The notes below the pieces were generated by a model. That model was not told the origin of the DNA. It saw only the letters and a list, made by a program, of their open reading frames with translations, and made no database searches. From Rhodococcus sp. PAMC28707 (lineage in GTDB: Bacteria; Actinomycetota; Actinomycetes; Mycobacteriales; Mycobacteriaceae), in the NCBI RefSeq assembly GCF_004795915.1, contig NZ_CP039253.1:1674001-1738000 (forward strand): a stretch of DNA of 64,000 nucleotides. The letters are read 5' to 3'. Position 1 is the stretch's first letter. The number at the start of each line of letters is the position of its first letter. Made by a program: the position numbers and the translations under genes. Below, piece by piece: positions 60,828 through 64,000 of this stretch.

Positions 60828-61790
60828 ATGACACATTCCGTTCAACAGCACCCCATCGGCTCTCAATTCGACGCCCGCAGTACCGCAGCGGATGTGCTTG
60901 GCGGTGTCGATCTTTCCGGCTTGGTCGCGCTGGTGACTGGCGGTGCATCCGGGCTCGGCCTCGAGACGACCCGCGCGCTCGCTAACGCGGGGGCAACAGT
61001 GGTGGTCGCGGCGCGCCGGGTCGACACTGCCACCAAGGCGGTCGCTGGGATTCCCTCGGTTGAGGTCCACGAACTCGACCTCGCGGACCTCGCGAGCGTA
61101 GAGCGGTTCGCGGATCGCTATCTGGAATCGGGGCGTCGCCTCGATCTCGTGTTCGGTGCCGCCGGCATCATGGCCTGCCCGGAAACGCGTGTCGGGGAGG
61201 GCTGGGAGGCTCACTTCGCGACCAACCACCTCGGGCACTATGCCCTGGTCAACCGGCTTGTGCCAGCACTCACTCCCGTTCGGGCCCGCATCGTGTTGTT
61301 CTCCTCCTCCGGGCACTTTCTCTCCGGCATCCGGTGGGAAGATATGCACTTCACTGGTGGCTATGACCGTTGGGCGGCGTACGCGCAGTCCAAGACTGCC
61401 AACGCGCTGATGGCCCTGCACCTCGCAGCAGTCGGTGCCCCGCGAGGAATCAGCGCGTTCTCGATTCATCCCGGCAGCATCCTGACTCCGCTGCAACGCC
61501 ACATCCCTGAAGAGGAACAAATCGAGCTCGGCTGGATCGATCCAAGTGGGCGTCAGGTCGACGGGTTCAAGACTCCGGAGCAGGGTGCAGCGACAGCTGT
61601 CTGGGCGGCGACCGCTCCAGGCCTGGAAGCGTTTTCCGGGGCATACTGCCAAGACTGCGACATCGCCTCTATGGCCATCGACAATGACATGCTCCTTGGA
61701 GGCGTCAAGCCGTGGGCGATCGACCCCGACGATGCCGCCCGACTTTGGCCCCTCTCCGCATCCCTCACCGACGTCAACGCCTTCACCTAA
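60828..61790 (+). CDS. Short-chain dehydrogenase (retinol dehydrogenase-like)
   Basis: A 320-residue SDR with TGGASGLG (residues 37-44), FGAAGIMA, the catalytic serine in LFSSSGH and the YAQSKTAN Tyr-x3-Lys motif. The long N- and C-terminal parts (SGAYCQDCD) resemble the RDH/oxidoreductase-type SDRs that reduce bulky carbonyls. Activation by the divergent MerR suggests detoxification of an inducing aldehyde or ketone. Confidence 0.9.
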   Translation: MTHSVQQHPIGSQFDARSTAADVLGGVDLSGLVALVTGGASGLGLETTRALANAGATVVVAARRVDTATKAVAGIPSVEVHELDLADLASVERFADRYLESGRRLDLVFGAAGIMACPETRVGEGWEAHFATNHLGHYALVNRLVPALTPVRARIVLFSSSGHFLSGIRWEDMHFTGGYDRWAAYAQSKTANALMALHLAAVGAPRGISAFSIHPGSILTPLQRHIPEEEQIELGWIDPSGRQVDGFKTPEQGAATAVWAATAPGLEAFSGAYCQDCDIASMAIDNDMLLGGVKPWAIDPDDAARLWPLSASLTDVNAFT

Positions 61791-62172
61791 CCCCAGTGGA
61801 TCCGACTTGCTTTACATCGGTTGCGGACCGGCAAGTCGTGCCGGGTCTTGTCCGGGGCATTTCGACCGCTGGCCCGCCTAACGTTTCCGTGGTTGTCGGC
61901 ATTCAGGCGATGTCACACGGATCGATAGGATGCGTCATCCAGCGACATTTCGCGTGCAAACAGCCTGTGACGGTTCCAGCAGCATGGAGTGCGCGGCGGA
62001 CGTGACGGTCGTCGCCGGAAACGTTTCTGTTGGTGAAGATCGGGTGATAGGGCCACACTGCAGTCAATTCGTCGAGGTAGCGGGTGTCCTCCCGACTACC
62101 GCGCAGAACTTATCGAGAAATCTGTGCAGATGTAGATCGTGACTGCCTAGTGCAGCTGAATTGGCTGAGCAA
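61791..62172. other. 382-base gap; minus-strand fragment of uncertain nature
   Basis: A minus frame (about 62095-61915) encodes REDTRYLDELTAVWPYHPI, RNVSGDDRHVRRALHAAG and a stop without a start. It reads like a protein fragment but I cannot assign it. No repeats are seen. Confidence 0.3.
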
Positions 62173-62631
62173 TCAGTCGTCCTTGGTCGAAGACTCTGTT
62201 CGGTGACCGAGAACGACCTGCAACAGGTGAACCAACTTCGCTCGCTCTCGAGGGGTGAGGTCTTTGAGCAGCTCATCCTGCGCGATGGACAAGCGGTCAT
62301 GTATTTCGATCATTCGCCGTCGCCCTGCATCGGTGATGCGGACTAGATTGCGGCGAGGATCCTCGGGATCGGCTTTACGGGTGACACTTTGAGCATCCTC
62401 CAACTCAGCGATTCTGTCTGCTACGTCTTTGCGATCCATGCGCAAGTGCTTGCCGACATCAGCTTGACTGCATGGCCCGAATTCGTCGAGTGCGCACAGA
62501 ATTGCGTAATGGTAGCGGCCCGCACCCACCGCATCGAACATCTCTCGTGAGGCTCGAGCAGCGGTGACCGCGGTCTGTGTCATCAGCCAACTGGGAGTCT
62601 GCAGCAGTCGGCGCGGTGGTTGATAGGCCAT
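62173..62631 (-). CDS. MarR-family regulator
   Basis: A 152-residue MarR protein with the winged HTH in the middle (SQADVGKHLRMDRKDVADRIAELEDAQSVTRKADPEDPRRNLVRIT, about 55-105, including the wing motif DPRRNLVRIT) and flanking dimerisation helices. It is divergent from an MFS transporter gene, and two palindromes lie between them. It probably represses both. Confidence 0.92.
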   Translation of the reverse strand: MAYQPPRRLLQTPSWLMTQTAVTAARASREMFDAVGAGRYHYAILCALDEFGPCSQADVGKHLRMDRKDVADRIAELEDAQSVTRKADPEDPRRNLVRITDAGRRRMIEIHDRLSIAQDELLKDLTPRERAKLVHLLQVVLGHRTESSTKDD

Positions 62632-62645
62632 CAAATACCCCTTGC

Positions 62646-62660
62646 GTTGGTGATACCAAC
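62646..62660. promoter_or_regulatory. MarR operator 1
   Basis: GTTGGTGATACCAAC: 6-bp arms GTTGGT/ACCAAC with a 3-bp centre, between the MarR and MFS genes. Confidence 0.85.
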
Positions 62661-62672
62661 AGCCTACCGTTC

Positions 62673-62687
62673 GTTGGTGACACCAAC
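62673..62687. promoter_or_regulatory. MarR operator 2
   Basis: GTTGGTGACACCAAC repeats operator 1 with one change in the centre, 27 bp away and 13 bases before the MFS start. Confidence 0.85.
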
Positions 62688-62700
62688 ATAAAGAGCCTTG

Positions 62701-64000
62701 ATGAACGAGAGACCAAGACCGTGGCAGGTGCTTGCATGCGTTGCCACGGCTCAATTGATGGTTGCGGTCGATGCCACCATCCTCGTGCTCGCACGCCCGA
62801 GCGCGATTCCCGACCTCGAGCTTTCGAGTGCCGGAGCTACTTGGGTACTGGCGGGGTATGTGCTCACAGCGGGATCGCTGATGATCACCGGAGGTCGCAT
62901 TGCTCAAGCCTTGGGTTACACACAAATGATGACGTGCGGACTGGTCGTTTTCGCGGTTGCCTCAGCGGTGGGGGAAGCGCGGACAATGCGGGAGTTCTCA
63001 TAGCCGCCCGGGTAGTTCAGGGTGTCGGTGCCGCTGTGCTGACCCCGGCAGCGATGGCACGATTGTCAGCTGCCTTCCCCGGTGCTGATCGCCACCGGGC
63101 CTACGGCATCTTCGGAATGATCATGGGTAGTGGAACCGCTGTCGGTGTCCTGCTCGGCGGGATCCTGACCGAGTCCGCCGGATGGCGATGGTGCATGTAC
63201 ATCAACGTGTTGTTCGTTGTTGTAGCACTGATCTTTTCGGTCTATGCGAGGGACTTTCCCGAAAGGTCCCCGGGCCATCTGAGAGGAGCATGGCGGGGGT
63301 TGATTCTTGCCGCAGGTGCAGGTGCCCTGCTGCAAGCGTTGACTGTGACCGACAACCCGACCGAGGCCCTTGTGTTCGCACTGGCAGGGCTGATCGTGAT
63401 CGTCGTGTTCTCGGTCCTGGATCGGGCCTCCAGCACTCCATTGATTCCAGTCGTACTGTTCACCGATAGAGCCAGGGCGAGCGCCTACCTTGCGCATTTC
63501 CTCTGGGCAGTGGCTACTATCGCGACCTTCGTTTGAGTCAGCGGAACGCTCCAGCGAGATCTCGGTTTCTCACCCCTCGCAGCAGGCGCGTTCTTCCTTG
63601 TCTACCCAGCGACTATCCAAATTGGATTGTTCGTAGGACGCAGAGGACTGCTCGGCTCATCTGCGAACGCAACCAGTATCGGCTTAAGTTTGATCGGCTC
63701 AGGGCAGGCAGTCTTGGCATTGGTCCCGATGAGCCTGTTCACCATGCTATTTGCCCTCGGCATCATGGGGTTCGGCACCTCGCGTGTGATGCCGACTGCA
63801 AACAGTTCCATGAACGAGAACGCAGGTCCTCATGCTGGCGTCGCTGGAGCTATAGGGAGCACCCTGCAACAACTCGGTGCCAGCGTCGGCCTTGCCATCC
63901 CGGTGGCGCTGGTGCCCGTCACCGACCACGCCGCATCGGTAGCCGCAGGGGTTGCCGCAATCTCACTCACCCTTGGTGCGATATATGTTTCTGTCACCCA
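62701..64000 (+). pseudogene. DHA2-type MFS drug transporter gene with frameshift and in-frame stop (cut by right edge)
   Basis: The product resembles 14-helix multidrug exporters: WQVLACVATAQLMVAVDATIL with motif D1 at helix 1, TWVLAGYVLTAGSL, then, after a -1 shift in a G-run near 62975, RVVQGVGAAVLTPAAMA (motif C region in the next segments) and MGSGTAVGVLLGGILTE. A TGA at 63534 in the same frame interrupts helix 8 or so, after which the frame continues with DLGFSPLAAGAFFLVYP and later helices to the window end. With two lesions it cannot make a full transporter, unless these are sequencing errors. Ahead of it stand two MarR operators. Confidence 0.8.

Noticed and set aside
1-64000. tRNA, rRNA or replication origin
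   Set aside because: No cloverleaf, rRNA-like segment or DnaA-box cluster was noticed on either strand, although a covariance search was not possible.

Overview
The window looks like chromosome from a high-GC actinobacterium of the Rhodococcus/Nocardiaceae type. This is inferred from gene families (KstR2-like TetR, FadD3-like ligase, CYP125-like P450, class F sortase, DUF1707 and DUF6461 proteins), many GTG/TTG starts, ATGA stop/start overlaps and leaderless-looking promoters. I saw no rRNA, tRNA, CRISPR array or replication origin. About 60 features are supported.

Region by region. (1) 1-11.3 kb is a catabolic cluster: an MHS-type transporter (cut by the left edge), a FadD3-like acyl-CoA ligase, a KstR2-like TetR, a PhyH-family dioxygenase, an orphan family-5 substrate-binding lipoprotein, a DUF1254/DUF1214 protein, and a translationally coupled P450-SDR-aldehyde dehydrogenase operon facing its own TetR. 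Together they look like oxidation of a hydrophobic, steroid- or terpenoid-like substrate to an acid and then its CoA thioester. (2) 11.3-12.5 kb holds small secreted or membrane proteins and a gene relic. (3) 12.6-26.4 kb is a Wzx/Wzy-type exopolysaccharide cluster, markedly AT-rich in its 13-21 kb part, with GDP-L-fucose synthesis, a pyruvyl transferase, a priming sugar-phosphate transferase and UDP-glucose dehydrogenase. (4) 27.7-34.5 kb contains a four-gene overlapping operon with a family 2 glycosyltransferase and a BcsB-like secreted partner, with a decayed GGDEF-EAL gene beside it. (5) 35.9-38.0 kb encodes a DUF3494 ice-binding-like surface protein and a class F sortase. (6) 38.2-47.0 kb is an accessory patchwork: DUF1707, TetR, a toxin-antitoxin-like operon, a MerR/aldo-keto reductase operon, IS481 and ISL3 relics, and broken genes. 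(7) 47.1-55.2 kb is an operon of membrane protein, YdcF and DUF6461 genes that has been split by a 4.8-kb insert. The insert carries a second PhyH dioxygenase, a TetR, a second substrate-binding lipoprotein and a saccharopine-dehydrogenase-like protein, and is bounded by a 28-bp direct repeat. (8) 55.6-64 kb holds several regulator/target pairs: TetR/pentapeptide protein, TetR/GAPDH, MerR/SDR and MarR/MFS (the MFS is broken and runs off the right edge), plus a secreted lipase.

The most striking observation is that the same uncommon pairing, a PhyH-family oxygenase with an orphan dipeptide-type binding lipoprotein, occurs twice. The second copy sits on a discrete insert with matching 22-bp operators in front of both of its divergent transcription units. 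This looks like a mobile uptake-and-oxidation module for an unidentified small molecule.
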